Shown here: one piece after another, positions 20,019 to 29,949 of the stretch
How the letters are laid out: each line of letters starts with the position of its first letter
Numbering within the stretch: the stretch's first letter is position 1
NCBI RefSeq assembly: GCF_000210295.1
Contig: NC_026740.1
Location: 1-64,000 of the forward strand
Reading direction: 5' to 3'
DNA from: Trypanosoma brucei gambiense DAL972
Taxonomy: Eukaryota > Euglenozoa > Kinetoplastea > Trypanosomatida > Trypanosomatidae
Length of the DNA stretch: 64,000 bases
Program-made: the position numbers and the translations under genes
The notes under the pieces: generated by a model
The model's database searches: none
Told to the model about the DNA's origin: nothing
The model's input: the letters and a program-made list of their open reading frames with translations, nothing else

Positions 20019-21689
20019 ATGTTTCGCCTCCTGTGCCGACGCTCCGCCGCGAATGTAAAAATGCAAGACGCCAGTCTCCGCACCATGACAAAAGTGGATT
20101 TCTCGGACCCATCCATATTTCGTCAGAAATCTCTGTGGTGGTTGTTGCGCGCACTCTTTGTGCTCCGCATTTGCAAGTTTGAATTCATTTCCAACAATTC
20201 TGTGGCTCTTATGAAGCGTGCTGAGGCAATTTTTGGACCCTTTTTGACCTATAACACACTCGTGAAGGGGACAGTGTACGGCCACTTTTGTGCTGGCGAG
20301 TCCGATCGTGAGGTCAAGAACACCGTCAAATCGCTTGAAAATTTGGGTATCGGATCTGTTCTTGACTATGCCGCTGAAGCTGAAGCTGAGGGTTTCGCAC
20401 CCTCCCCAGGTATTGCAGAAGCGCCGAACTTGTCTATGGCAAGTCTTGTCAACAACACATCCGTTACCTATCTGCCTCACAAGCAAGCCTTTGACGAAAA
20501 CATGAAACTATACGTAATGTGTGTTTTACATGCCGCACTACATAAACCGGAGGGTGGCGTTGGATTGGCTGCTGTTAAGGTGACAGGCATGTGTGATCCA
20601 CAGCTTCTCGCTCGCGTCTCGGCAATCCTGCACTCCGTTCACCGTGACTGGATAGAATACTTTACGGAGGAGCAACCACCACCAGTGGAGGAGTGTAATG
20701 TTGTGATGGGAACAAAAACGGAGCACAAGCGATATATTACGCGTGACCAAGTGCGGAAGGGACTCACGAAATTGGCTTCTTCGCAAAAATACACAGAAGA
20801 TGAGATCAATGCTGTCTTACAAGTTCTCGATCCAAATAATGAAGGAAAGACAAACTACTACAAGTTTAAAACGGTTGTGTCTGAGGCCGTACTTGCACTG
20901 GATCCCACACCAGTGCAGAAGATAATTATCGACAAACTTCCAAAACTTACTACAGAGGAGCGCGAACTATGGCGCCATTTGCACTGGAGGTTGTCAGTCA
21001 TTGTTCGGACTGCGAAGGACTTGCGGGTGCGAGTTTTGTTTGACGCCGAGCAAACGTTTTATCAACTTGCCATTGATAATATTGTGTTGCAGTTTCAGCG
21101 CCAGTTCAATAAAAAGGAGGCTATAGTTTATAACACATATCAATGCTATTTGACTTACACCGAAGACCGTGTTTTCAATGACTTAACCCGAGCAGAGCTC
21201 GAGGGGTGGGTTTGGGGGGGGAAAATTGTTCGAGGTGCCTACATGAGGCAGGAGAGGGAGACAGCAGAAAAATACCATTACAAAAGCCCCATTTGGCCAA
21301 CGTACGAGGAAACTAACGCGTGCTACAAAGCCGTGGCTGAGCGAATACTAAGAGAGATAGCCCGGTTACCTGAAACACGTTTTGAGGCCCTGTTCGGAAC
21401 TCACAATCAAAAATCACTTGAAGAAATAACTGAGGCTGTTCTCCAACTTCCTCCTGTTAAAGGTTATGTGGCATTTGCCCAATTGTATGGCATGTCGGAC
21501 AACTTGACAATTCCGCTTAAGAGAGCCGGTTTTCCAGTTTTTAAATATGTTCCGTACGGACCTGTCAAAGAGACTGTTCACTACCTGGGAAGGCGTGCTA
21601 TGGAGAATGCGTCAATTTTATCGAATGGGGGTAGCCGGGAAGTGCAGTTGATGAGGAAAGAGCTTAGGCGTCGCGTCTTTTGGATGTGA
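20019..21689 (+). CDS. PRODH: Proline dehydrogenase, mitochondrial
   Basis: 556 residues from the ATG at 20019. It oxidises proline to pyrroline-5-carboxylate with FAD, passing electrons to the respiratory chain; proline is the main carbon source of insect-stage trypanosomes. The N-terminus is basic with few acidic residues (MFRLLCRRSAANVK), as in a mitochondrial targeting sequence. The catalytic barrel carries the family signature RGAYMRQER at about residue 404 and the C-terminal substrate-binding motif YLGRRAMEN at about 523. Between the halves lies an EF-hand-like loop (DPNNEGKTNYYKF, about residues 270-282), known in other eukaryotic PRODHs. Full length, no breaks. Flanked by long T-rich UTRs, which in this group often carry stage-specific control. 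Confidence 0.95.
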   Translation: MFRLLCRRSAANVKMQDASLRTMTKVDFSDPSIFRQKSLWWLLRALFVLRICKFEFISNNSVALMKRAEAIFGPFLTYNTLVKGTVYGHFCAGESDREVKNTVKSLENLGIGSVLDYAAEAEAEGFAPSPGIAEAPNLSMASLVNNTSVTYLPHKQAFDENMKLYVMCVLHAALHKPEGGVGLAAVKVTGMCDPQLLARVSAILHSVHRDWIEYFTEEQPPPVEECNVVMGTKTEHKRYITRDQVRKGLTKLASSQKYTEDEINAVLQVLDPNNEGKTNYYKFKTVVSEAVLALDPTPVQKIIIDKLPKLTTEERELWRHLHWRLSVIVRTAKDLRVRVLFDAEQTFYQLAIDNIVLQFQRQFNKKEAIVYNTYQCYLTYTEDRVFNDLTRAELEGWVWGGKIVRGAYMRQERETAEKYHYKSPIWPTYEETNACYKAVAERILREIARLPETRFEALFGTHNQKSLEEITEAVLQLPPVKGYVAFAQLYGMSDNLTIPLKRAGFPVFKYVPYGPVKETVHYLGRRAMENASILSNGGSREVQLMRKELRRRVFWM

Positions 21690-22234
21690 AGTAAATTGAC
21701 GCGATTTAGGGATATTGCTCCGTTTAAGTGTATGATTACCGCACCCCGATTATGGGAAGGTATCAACTTGGTGGCGAGTGTAAGATTGCGCAACTGCACC
21801 ATCTTTATGCTGTAAAGGGTTATTGACTTAAGGGTTCTTTATGTGTGCGTAGATAAATGTTGTTTTTAAATGATTTTTTTTGTTAACGAACGTACCCTAT
21901 CTAGTTTAAAAACGGCGTAATTTTTTTTTTTCGCTCCTTTATTTTTTTTGTACTTCCACGTTTTCGCAAGACGCATTTCTCCTCTATTTTTCTATTATTA
22001 TTATTATTATTTTTTACCCTTAACCTTGTTGGGAGCGTAGATAGCTATTTGGTTGATTTAAGACGCATTAGCGTTTTCCTCATATATATTTTTTATTGGG
22101 CCAGATGATCTGTTATTGTGCGCTTTGGGCACACCACCAGTACCGTCGAGGGGAGTGCAAATCTTCTTCAACTTTTCTACATTTAACCATTCCCACTTTT
22201 TTCTGACCTTGCATTTTTCAGTGAAAGCTTCTAG
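21690..22234 (+). other. Intergenic, T-rich with (TTA)n
   Basis: 545 bases with a (ATT)n run at about 21993-22011 and several poly-T tracts. Pyrimidine tract tcttcaacttttctac at about 22163 and AG dinucleotides just before 22235 fit a splice acceptor for the next gene. No gene seen. Confidence 0.4.
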
Positions 22235-23455
22235 ATGAAAAACAAGTCCAGCAAGCAGGTTCTTTTGCCCCTTCAGGGGAACATTTCTCCATCCGCTGAA
22301 TCGCCAAGGCCCAGCTCACTGATGACAACTGAGGGAAGGACTCGCAACTACAAGGACCTTATAAATAGGACAGTGTTCTCATTGATCATGGCGTACTTCT
22401 TTCTTGGACTCGTTTCCATTGGCGCAGAAGCCATTATTTTCCTCCTTATCATCATTTTGTGCTTGATGTTTCATGAAGTCAGCAGGATCAATCAACGGGA
22501 GAGAAAGAACAAGCAGCTGCCATCAGTTTTCATAATGAAAGTATGGTTTCTTTGCACTACAATGTTTTCCATGACAGCGTATAGCATACGTGACCCCTTG
22601 GTAGCAACATACCCAGGCGCTATGAGGTATTACAGAAATGCTTGGATGATCGCATTTGGTTTTCCACTCGTTGGGATGGTGGGTTTTGTGCTGTCGCTTC
22701 GCAAGGGGATGTATCGCTACCAGTTCATGCAACTCGCGGCGATTGTAATGACTCTGTTGTATGTCACTGCTCAAGGGTACGCCCAAATATCAAATGTAAT
22801 GCGAGGAATGCTTTGGTTCGTTCTTCCAATAAGTTGTGTTATAAACAATGACACCTGGGCATATATTTTTGGTAAACTTTTTGGGAGAACGAAGTTGCTG
22901 GCCCTCTCTCCCAAAAAGACTGTGGAGGGCTTCGTTGGGGCTTTCGTTTTTACCATCATATGGTCTTTTTGGTTCGCCGGATTCCTCAGCTATTTTCCCC
23001 ACATGTACTGCGCCAAAACTGACTTCCACTCAGCATTCCACTGTGAGAAGGATCCTCTATTTGTAAAGCGAGATGTCCCCATGCCTGCGTTTGTGCAAGC
23101 GTTGACTTTCAACAGGTTAACAACCATCAGGTGCGCCAGGGTGCAGCAACATGCACTTGTTTTTGCTGCGTTCGCATCCCTTATTGCGCCATTTGGTGGT
23201 TTTTTCGCCAGCGGACTGAAACGAGCATTTAAAATGAAAGATTTTGGTGACCTGATACCCGGACACGGGGGAATAACAGACCGGATGGACTGCCAAGGCA
23301 TCATGGGTTTTTTCACCTGGGTGTACTTACAGTCATACGTTTACCGTGATGAGAATTGCCCTTCATGGCATACGATCAGTAGTTGCGCCCTTCAACTACC
23401 CGAGGAGCAACGGCGTTCACTATTGTCGACTCTTAATAGGTCTCTCACAGAATAG
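22235..23455 (+). CDS. CDS: Phosphatidate cytidylyltransferase (CDP-diacylglycerol synthase)
   Basis: 406 residues from the ATG at 22235. It makes CDP-diacylglycerol from CTP and phosphatidic acid, the branch point for phosphatidylinositol (and so for GPI anchors), phosphatidylglycerol and cardiolipin. A hydrophilic N-terminus of about 45 residues is followed by seven or eight membrane segments. The CDS signature is present: INNDTWAY, SPKKTVEGFVGA at about residue 224 and, near residues 335-352, GDLIPGHGGITDRMD with the paired acidic residues that bind metal. Length matches the eukaryotic ER-type enzyme. T. brucei has one such gene, next to proline dehydrogenase as here. Confidence 0.96.
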   Translation: MKNKSSKQVLLPLQGNISPSAESPRPSSLMTTEGRTRNYKDLINRTVFSLIMAYFFLGLVSIGAEAIIFLLIIILCLMFHEVSRINQRERKNKQLPSVFIMKVWFLCTTMFSMTAYSIRDPLVATYPGAMRYYRNAWMIAFGFPLVGMVGFVLSLRKGMYRYQFMQLAAIVMTLLYVTAQGYAQISNVMRGMLWFVLPISCVINNDTWAYIFGKLFGRTKLLALSPKKTVEGFVGAFVFTIIWSFWFAGFLSYFPHMYCAKTDFHSAFHCEKDPLFVKRDVPMPAFVQALTFNRLTTIRCARVQQHALVFAAFASLIAPFGGFFASGLKRAFKMKDFGDLIPGHGGITDRMDCQGIMGFFTWVYLQSYVYRDENCPSWHTISSCALQLPEEQRRSLLSTLNRSLTE

Positions 23456-23716
23456 TCCATGTTGGAAGGGCACGAGTAATAAAACGGAGCACGGCGAACT
23501 GTCATGGTTAGCGTTTAGAAATGCTGCGAGCGAGCATGTTACCATAGTTGTAAGAAGCTGCTACCTGTATTGGTCTTTGCCGTTATATCGTATGCATTTG
23601 TATACACCATTGTTTTTGGTTAAACTTGTACCTCTCCCCTATTTTTTTTCTTTTCAAAACTTTACCACACGTGCACTTCATACTATTCTTTTTAAATTAT
23701 GTGTAGCTCTGTAGCC

Positions 23717-24010
23717 ATGGCCGAGGTAGCAACAGCCGCCACGACAGCAGCGACGAAGAAGGACAAGAAAGCCCCTCAGGAGGAGGTTGTCGTGCAGCAG
23801 ACGGATCAGGCACAAGTTGGTGTAATCATCAAAGTGCTGGGCCGCACTGGTTCCCGTGGTAACGTGACTCAGGTTCGCGTTCGCCTCATGGCGGAGGAGG
23901 GATCACCGGAAGCTAATCGCACGATTGTGCGCAACGTAAAGGGTCCGTGCAAGGAGGGTGACATGCTTTCTCTGATGGAAACGGAACGTGAAGCGCGCCG
24001 ACTACGCTGA
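23717..24010 (+). CDS. 40S ribosomal protein S33 (eS28 family), copy 1
   Basis: 97 residues. The frame is open from an ATG at 23699, but two AG dinucleotides (23705-23706 and 23713-23714) after a long pyrimidine tract lie between that ATG and the one at 23717. Trans-splicing would therefore remove the first, and the second has a good context (gccATGg). The C-terminal two thirds, from [15 protein letters not shown] through to [10 protein letters not shown], is the conserved eS28 protein that sits near the mRNA exit of the small subunit. The N-terminal 30 residues are an Ala/Lys-rich trypanosomatid extension. The second copy starts 525 bp downstream with an identical protein. Confidence 0.95.
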   Translation: MAEVATAATTAATKKDKKAPQEEVVVQQTDQAQVGVIIKVLGRTGSRGNVTQVRVRLMAEEGSPEANRTIVRNVKGPCKEGDMLSLMETEREARRLR

Positions 24011-24241
24011 GTAATGGTTTCATTCTACATCTCTTTAATGTGACTCGTTTTTCCTTTACTGAGCATATTTTGGGTTATTTGTGAGTACTTTCCATTATAT
24101 TGAGTAATTTCGTGCCATGCCCTACATACAATAACCGTTTTTGGTTAAACTTGTACCTCTCCCCTATTTTTTTTCTTTTCAAAACTTTACCACACGTGCA
24201 CTTCATACTATTCTTTTTAAATTATGTGTAGCTCTGTAGCC

Positions 24242-24535
24242 ATGGCCGAGGTAGCAACAGCCGCCACGACAGCAGCGACGAAGAAGGACAAGAAAGCCCC
24301 TCAGGAGGAGGTTGTCGTGCAGCAGACGGATCAGGCACAAGTTGGTGTAATCATCAAAGTGCTGGGCCGCACTGGTTCCCGTGGTAACGTGACTCAGGTT
24401 CGCGTTCGCCTCATGGCGGAGGAGGGATCACCGGAAGCTAATCGCACGATTGTGCGCAACGTAAAGGGTCCGTGCAAGGAGGGTGACATGCTTTCTCTGA
24501 TGGAAACGGAACGTGAAGCGCGCCGACTACGCTGA
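24242..24535 (+). CDS. 40S ribosomal protein S33 (eS28 family), copy 2
   Basis: 97 residues, identical in protein to the copy at 23717-24010, with the same pyrimidine tract, double AG acceptor and upstream ATG that splicing would discard (24224). Both copies should add to the same ribosomal pool. The 3' flanks are alike for about 33 bases after the stop and then diverge, so the two transcripts could differ in stability. Start choice follows the same argument as for copy 1. Confidence 0.95.
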   Translation: MAEVATAATTAATKKDKKAPQEEVVVQQTDQAQVGVIIKVLGRTGSRGNVTQVRVRLMAEEGSPEANRTIVRNVKGPCKEGDMLSLMETEREARRLR

Positions 24536-24569
24536 GTAATGGTTTCATTCTACATCTATTTAATGTGAC

Positions 24570-25542
24570 CTTTCTCCTTTTCTCTTTTTTTCTGTGATCC
24601 GTGACTAACTTTGTTTACTTTTCTGATTGAGATGGCTGGTGCTCCCTTCCCCCCCTGTGTTCTTGCTATTTCCCTCCCTTTCGGTTCTCTATCTTCTTAT
24701 TTGGTGACACGTGCCGCCGCGTAAGGATTCATGTTACGGTGGGGATGATTGCATATATTCTTCTTCCCAAGCGGTAGGTAAAAACGCCGAAGCTTTGGGG
24801 GAGACCAAGGCACGCGGTTAAAATGTAAGGAGTTGTAAGGAATGAATTTGATCGGCTTGACTCGTACGTCTCTAACGAGCATATTCTCCTCCCTCACCTA
24901 AATGTTGGAGACACAAAGGGGGGGGGAATTTGATTGGCTGTGAGTTGAAAATGATGAAGCACAAGACAAAGTTTTACATATTTTAGGGTGCGGGAACGTG
25001 CGGTGGATCGATTCTAGCGAAGCCTTAAAGAAGACACCGGACTCAATACTGTAGATTTTTATGATCAATACGACAGTTGAAGCTTATCGTGAGGGATGTT
25101 TTTTTCTTTTTTTGCGGTCTTAACTCTTAACTCCCAAAGCGATACCTCTACGGTAGTTTAGGAGGGTCAGCGACTCGAGAAAGACCACTCCACTTCTGTC
25201 ATGCAACTGATCATTTGAAGGTGCTGTGGAGTGTCGTTGAGTTGCTGTCTGTCTTCACATTGAATCAAGTGTCTTTTGTTTTCCTGATATGATTGTGCTT
25301 ACGGATCGTCAGTGAGCAGGAAGTAACAGGGATTTCCCAGCTTGTTTCTGCTCGGCATGGGGTCAGCGAGTTGCTCCAAAGTAGTGGCAGACGTGTTAGG
25401 CGTAAGCATTGTGACGGTGCGTGGGTGTTCTCTTCTCTGTCCCTTTTTATTACCTTTGAGCCAAATGGTTTATTTGTTGTGTCGGGATCTGATTCTCCGC
25501 CATATAATATTCAGTGTCTTTTTTCTCTCTCTCTTTTCGAAG
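24570..25542 (+). other. Intergenic region before LRR gene
   Basis: About 1 kb. Pyrimidine tracts occur near 24571-24590, 24644-24675 and 25514-25539. The LRR gene's frame continues upstream to 25342 (see that gene). No separate gene seen. Confidence 0.4.
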
Positions 25543-27297
25543 ATGCAGAAACAGCGTATCACTTTCGATGCTGCGTACAAATTTACCTTGTGGTATTCGC
25601 TGCTTTGTGAGGCGCAGAGGGATCGTGCGAAGTCTGTGGAGCGAGCCCGTCATGGCTCACATGTGAGAGATGTGGCTTCTGTACTCGTGAGGGCATCTTT
25701 ACCTCGGCGAGCATATAAGAGTTGCTGCTTAGCCGGTGTGTGTGACCGCGACTCTCTAACACACAAAGCAGTGCATTTTGGAAGACCCGAGGTGCACATC
25801 ACTCATGGCGAGCGTGACGATGTGTACCACTGCCTCGCTCACTCAACGGCATGCATTGGTCGCTCTGTTGACTTGTGCGTTAAGAACTACTGCTCTGCAG
25901 CACCGCTATCTGGCAACTGTTATGGTGGTTTGCGCTGCATAATTCAACATCTGCAATTGCGAAGCTTAACCTTTTCTAGCATTACCAGCCTTCATGATGC
26001 GCAGCAAGTTGTCAACACGCTTAGTGCCGCGGTTCGATGCGGCTTGAGGTGGCTGACGCGGCTTAGCATCGGGGGCATTCCCTTGTATGCGGATTTAGAG
26101 CCTCTACTGTACTCCCTGAGAGAAACAGATGCGATAACGGAGTTACGGCTTGAGGAGTGCGGCATTGAGAATGTTGATGGCTTGGGGCACTACTTGAAGT
26201 CGTCCAAAAAGTTGCAAAAGCTTTCGTTGCGTGGGAACCAAGGGATCTGTGGGGATATGAAGTCTTTGGCCGTTGCAGTCTCTTTGTGTTCGTCACTGCA
26301 ATCTTTCGACGCAGGGTTATGCCGTTTGAATGACACTCATCTAAGTGAATTTCTTCTTGGGTTGGACAACTTTCTTAAGCGAAGCTGCTTTTCACTGGAT
26401 ATGTCTAGCAACGTGCTGACCAAGACATGTTTTTTGTGTTTCCTAGAGGCACCACTGGCCTTTCGCAGGGAAGTCACTCAACTTGACATCAGTGGGCATA
26501 ATTTTAACGGTGCAGGTGATGGTGCTGCCGCCATGCTGTTGGAACTTCCCGCGCTCCGTGGGGTTGTGTTTGACCGTTGCGACATCGGGTCCCGAGATGT
26601 CCAGCGGCTCGTCCGGGTTTTCACTCGAAAGGATCGCACTTGGAGTTGCCTGTCATTTCGAGGGAGCGCATTGACTTTGAACGATATGAAACGGTTGGTA
26701 ATGACAACATTTGCTGAACGGTCGCGTCTTTGTATAGGAGGTAATAATATTGGCGGTGGTATCCAGAAGTTGTGTCTGAATATTGTGCTTCCTTTTTTAT
26801 GCGAGTTGGACCTCTCCTTGTGTGATATTGGTGACACTGGTGTACTACAGCTCGCTAACAGCATCGAGAAGGCGCAGCCTGTCCCACTGCGTTCATTGCG
26901 GTTAGACAACAACGGAATCGGCGGTGAAGGCGTGAGGGGCCGTGGCGGCCTTCAGTTTCTCGGCAGGGCGCTGAGATCAAGCTATAGCCCATGTCTTGAG
27001 GTGCTTTCTCTTGCACATAATAAACTTTCGCTAAAGCCACTGTTAACACTTGTGGAGCAGGTTTCATCAACTCTACGCGAGTTGTGCATTTCATACACGC
27101 CCATAGCTAGCGATAGTTGCGAGATGGCGGATCTCGTTGGGCGCATAATGCGTCGTCAGAAAGGGAGTCATGCATTTGACGAATTGGATGTATGGGCGCT
27201 GCGCTCTACTGATTTTGATAGCAGTTGCGGTAGCGAAGCAACGTCATGGTTGGAGAGGCAGAGGGCTGTTCGTGTAATCATGGAAGCAAGGGTGTAA
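25543..27297 (+). CDS. Leucine-rich repeat protein
   Basis: 584 residues from the ATG at 25543, the start with coding character. The frame stays open upstream and holds ATGs at 25357 and 25465, but the sequence between (25420-25540) is hydrophobic and pyrimidine-driven, like translated UTR. From about residue 120 the protein has repeated leucine-rich units of the ribonuclease-inhibitor type (consensus like LxxLxLxxNxIGGxGxxxL), with clear examples near the C-terminus (LRSLRLDNNGIGGEG, LEVLSLAHNKLS). Such proteins bind other proteins; the partner is unknown. There is no signal peptide or membrane segment from this start. If the 25357 start were used the product would begin MGSASC, a myristoylation/palmitoylation-like N-terminus. 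Confidence 0.8.
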   Translation: MQKQRITFDAAYKFTLWYSLLCEAQRDRAKSVERARHGSHVRDVASVLVRASLPRRAYKSCCLAGVCDRDSLTHKAVHFGRPEVHITHGERDDVYHCLAHSTACIGRSVDLCVKNYCSAAPLSGNCYGGLRCIIQHLQLRSLTFSSITSLHDAQQVVNTLSAAVRCGLRWLTRLSIGGIPLYADLEPLLYSLRETDAITELRLEECGIENVDGLGHYLKSSKKLQKLSLRGNQGICGDMKSLAVAVSLCSSLQSFDAGLCRLNDTHLSEFLLGLDNFLKRSCFSLDMSSNVLTKTCFLCFLEAPLAFRREVTQLDISGHNFNGAGDGAAAMLLELPALRGVVFDRCDIGSRDVQRLVRVFTRKDRTWSCLSFRGSALTLNDMKRLVMTTFAERSRLCIGGNNIGGGIQKLCLNIVLPFLCELDLSLCDIGDTGVLQLANSIEKAQPVPLRSLRLDNNGIGGEGVRGRGGLQFLGRALRSSYSPCLEVLSLAHNKLSLKPLLTLVEQVSSTLRELCISYTPIASDSCEMADLVGRIMRRQKGSHAFDELDVWALRSTDFDSSCGSEATSWLERQRAVRVIMEARV

Positions 27298-27495
27298 CCA
27301 GTGGATGTAACACCTCATCGTTCTTTATCACTTTATACTTGTCCCGCAGTAGCCGCTTACCTTTGCAAGAAAGTATCACATCAGCTTTGCGTGTGGCATA
27401 ACCACTTTTTCGATTATCTTCTTTTTTAAAATCCAAACTTGTCCCTCTCTCGCTTTCGTTTTCAACTCTTTTTATGCCGTGTAGTGCGTTGTGCA

Positions 27496-28020
27496 ATGAC
27501 GGAGCGTTCACCGGCGCTTGTACCCGCAGTGTCCCTCTTGCGGGAGGAGTTGCAGCTCCTAAACGGTGTTGTTGAGGGCCAGGCGAGAAGCCGTGTGTAT
27601 CGGCACCATATTTTCTTCCACAAGGCCAGCTTTTTGCGCTCAGCTTTGAGGAATGCGCTACCGCAATTTGCGCGACGTGCTGCAGATCCCACTGACTTAA
27701 GGACTGTGGCAGGTCGGTTACTTACGTTGACTATTAGGTGTGCGGAGAGTGCGACACTCGAATTAAGTGCATCTCATATTGACACAGTTTCTGTTGCTCT
27801 CCTACTTTTGGCAATTACATCACGAATTGGGTGCGTACTTTGTGTTGTTTTGGGTCGGAAACCAGAAACTTTTGGAAAACTGCATTTTATCGGCTCAAAG
27901 TTTGGTGTAAAGTATAAAAGGTCTCGTTCAGAAGCGGAGTTGGCTGAAGAAACAATTGGAGTTGCCACTCCTATTAGGCGGCGCACGATTGGTGGGGTTA
28001 TTGAAGCAGTCATAAAGTGA
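27496..28020 (+). CDS. Conserved-looking small protein, unknown function
   Basis: 174 residues from the ATG at 27496; the frame opens at a TTG at 27439. It is basic, mostly helical and soluble-looking, with a hydrophobic helix around residues 95-120 (SVALLLLAITSRIGCVLCVVL) that could be buried or a single membrane pass. The stretch near residues 15-45 (LLREELQLLN, RHHIFFHKASFLRSALRNAL) is loosely like the start of the nucleolar Nepro/DUF4477 family linked to RNase MRP, but this is only an impression. It lies between the LRR gene and RPF2 on the same strand, with about 250 bases to RPF2. I do not recognise it with confidence. Confidence 0.65.
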   Translation: MTERSPALVPAVSLLREELQLLNGVVEGQARSRVYRHHIFFHKASFLRSALRNALPQFARRAADPTDLRTVAGRLLTLTIRCAESATLELSASHIDTVSVALLLLAITSRIGCVLCVVLGRKPETFGKLHFIGSKFGVKYKRSRSEAELAEETIGVATPIRRRTIGGVIEAVIK

Positions 28021-28274
28021 AATACACCGCAAATTTTCCCACTCCCCAACGTGTGAACATTGTTTACTTATGTCTAGCGTCGCGTTGCTTCTTCCCCTCT
28101 GTTCCAAGCCCAGCTACGCAATGCGAATACACTCGGTACATCCCTCAAGTCTTCACTGTATTGCGATTTTTTCCCCCCTTCGCTGCTTTTCATCACCTTG
28201 TCGCCCTGTTGTTTGTCCTTTATTGCTACCTTTTCAAGTCTTCCTTCTTTTTCTTCCATCAGAGTAGTTTCGCG

Positions 28275-29387
28275 ATGTCCTCTATCGGTGGCTTCAAGCG
28301 CCGTGCGCCCAAGTCGCTAAAAACACGCCGCGCTTTGAAGAAATATGACCCGAAGGTTGTGGAGAACCCGAAGAAGATTCTATTTTTAAGGGGAACGAAG
28401 ACGAGCAGCGTTGTTAACGATGCAATTGTCGACCTCACAGCCGTGACGAAGCCGTATAACAAGCGTTTACAGAAGCGTAACGCTTTTTATCCCTTCGATG
28501 GACGCGAGCACCTGGAGTTCCTCGGTTTTAAGAACGACTGCTCATTGTTTTGTTTTGGTAACGACAGCAAAAAGCGACCTCACAACCTCGTAATCGGTCG
28601 CCATTTCGATTTCCACATTCTTGACATGTTAGAGCTGGGCATCATCGCTGCGGACAGAATGGAAATGCCGCGGGACGAAGCGATTGATCTCGCGTCACTA
28701 GGCGGAAAACCCTTTTTTGTGTTCGAAGGAAGTGAATTTGTCTCTGACCCCACATTCGTACGACTGAAGAACCTCCTCATTGATTTTTTTCGCGGTAGCA
28801 GTGAAACGGAAATAAACCTGGATGGATATGACCGCGTGTTGTCCTTTTCTCTGAGGTCGGCCAATGGTGGGGACGTTTGTGTGCCGCCGGCGACAGATTG
28901 TTATGGCACTGGGAAGCAACAACAGGAAAAGGGGAACACTATTTTGTGCATGCGGCACTATGCACTGCACAAACCGTCCACAGCTGCTGGGATTCCGAGG
29001 AACTTTGGCGCAAATATCCGACTGTTAGACATTGGACCAAATTTCGATTTTATTCTCCGCCGCGCATCCTTTGCTACACCCGCAGAATTCAAGGTCTCAA
29101 CCAAACTACCCAAGGAGGTTTTGGCCACATTACGTTCCACAGCGGCTAACGTAAGCGCAGATCCACTAAATAACCTCCGAGGACAACTACACGTTGGTAA
29201 ACAGGACGTCCAGCAGCTCAATCTTCGGCGGTTTAAAGCACATAAAAGGTCAGCTCGCTCTGCAACTGAAGGAGAGAATGATACGCAGCAGAGGGAAGAA
29301 GCGGAGGGTGAACCGATGGTAAAACGTCACCGGCGTAGGCGAGGCAATGAAAATGAGGATGACATAAACCCCGATAGGGATATTTGA
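28275..29387 (+). CDS. RPF2: Ribosome production factor 2 (Brix domain)
   Basis: 370 residues from the ATG at 28275. The frame is open back to 28017, but that part is pyrimidine-rich leader with a splice-acceptor AG just before the ATG. The N-terminus (KTRRALKKYDPKVVENPKK, then LFLRGTKTS) and the Brix-domain core (about residues 30-240, with FCFGNDSKKRPHNLVIGR) match RPF2. With RRS1, RPF2 brings 5S rRNA and uL5/uL18 into the 60S precursor in the nucleolus; trypanosomes add the specific proteins P34/P37 to this particle. The C-terminal 50 residues are highly charged with basic KRHRRRRG, typical of nucleolar targeting. Full length. Confidence 0.93.
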   Translation: MSSIGGFKRRAPKSLKTRRALKKYDPKVVENPKKILFLRGTKTSSVVNDAIVDLTAVTKPYNKRLQKRNAFYPFDGREHLEFLGFKNDCSLFCFGNDSKKRPHNLVIGRHFDFHILDMLELGIIAADRMEMPRDEAIDLASLGGKPFFVFEGSEFVSDPTFVRLKNLLIDFFRGSSETEINLDGYDRVLSFSLRSANGGDVCVPPATDCYGTGKQQQEKGNTILCMRHYALHKPSTAAGIPRNFGANIRLLDIGPNFDFILRRASFATPAEFKVSTKLPKEVLATLRSTAANVSADPLNNLRGQLHVGKQDVQQLNLRRFKAHKRSARSATEGENDTQQREEAEGEPMVKRHRRRRGNENEDDINPDRDI

Positions 29388-29949
29388 TGGAGAGAGGCGT
29401 AATTCGTTTAAACAGTGAGACTTAAGGCACTCTGTAAGTTTATAAAAATTAGGTGACGGAAAAGCGCGGGGAGCGAGTTCAAGAAAGTAAAGGAAAGAGG
29501 AAAGCGAATGTCTTTGGAGTGTAAAGGGAACAGTGGCAAGTACACGAAAACACGGAGTGACGGTGAATGGTTCTCATTCGTCTGGCAAGCCACTTTTTTT
29601 TTTTTTACGTGTGTCATTTCCACCGCTTTTTCCCCTTTGAGGGGGAAAAATAACACCGTGGACTGAAGTATCAATGCAAGAAACTTCCATGGAGTACAGT
29701 TTTTTTTCTCGAGTTTTTCCTCTTATATCCTTGAACTAACCCTCTGTCTCCGCGTGGAGGGGCTGGTTTTTATATCGTTTCTGTGATTTTATACACCCGC
29801 CGAAGATGTAATTGCGAATAGGAGCGGAATGTTGTGCTCTCCAATTTTCCCCCCCCTCATTCCTTAAAAAGAAAAAAAAAGGGTGAATTAGGTTGCAGTG
29901 GTTCATCGGGTAGACGGCAATCCAAAGGCAGGACCCACTGCATAGAGAT
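29388..29949 (+). other. Intergenic, no gene seen
   Basis: About 560 bases between RPF2 and the cyclophilin, with a poly-T tract at 29595-29607 and pyrimidine-rich segments near 29700-29720 and 29850-29864 that could direct splicing. ORFs on the minus strand here are shadows of T-rich UTR. Confidence 0.4.

Larger units (their letters stand above)
23612..24569 (+). repeat. Tandem duplication of the S33 gene (525-bp period)
   Basis: The block 23612-24044 recurs at 24137-24569. It covers the upstream pyrimidine tract, splice acceptor, whole coding region and first 3' UTR bases, with one visible difference (ctcttt against ctattt) by eye. About 90 bases of unrelated spacer separate the copies. 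Confidence 0.9.

Noticed and set aside
23699..23716. Upstream ATG of the S33 genes
   Set aside because: Splice-acceptor AGs lie between it and the second ATG, so it would not be in the mature transcript.
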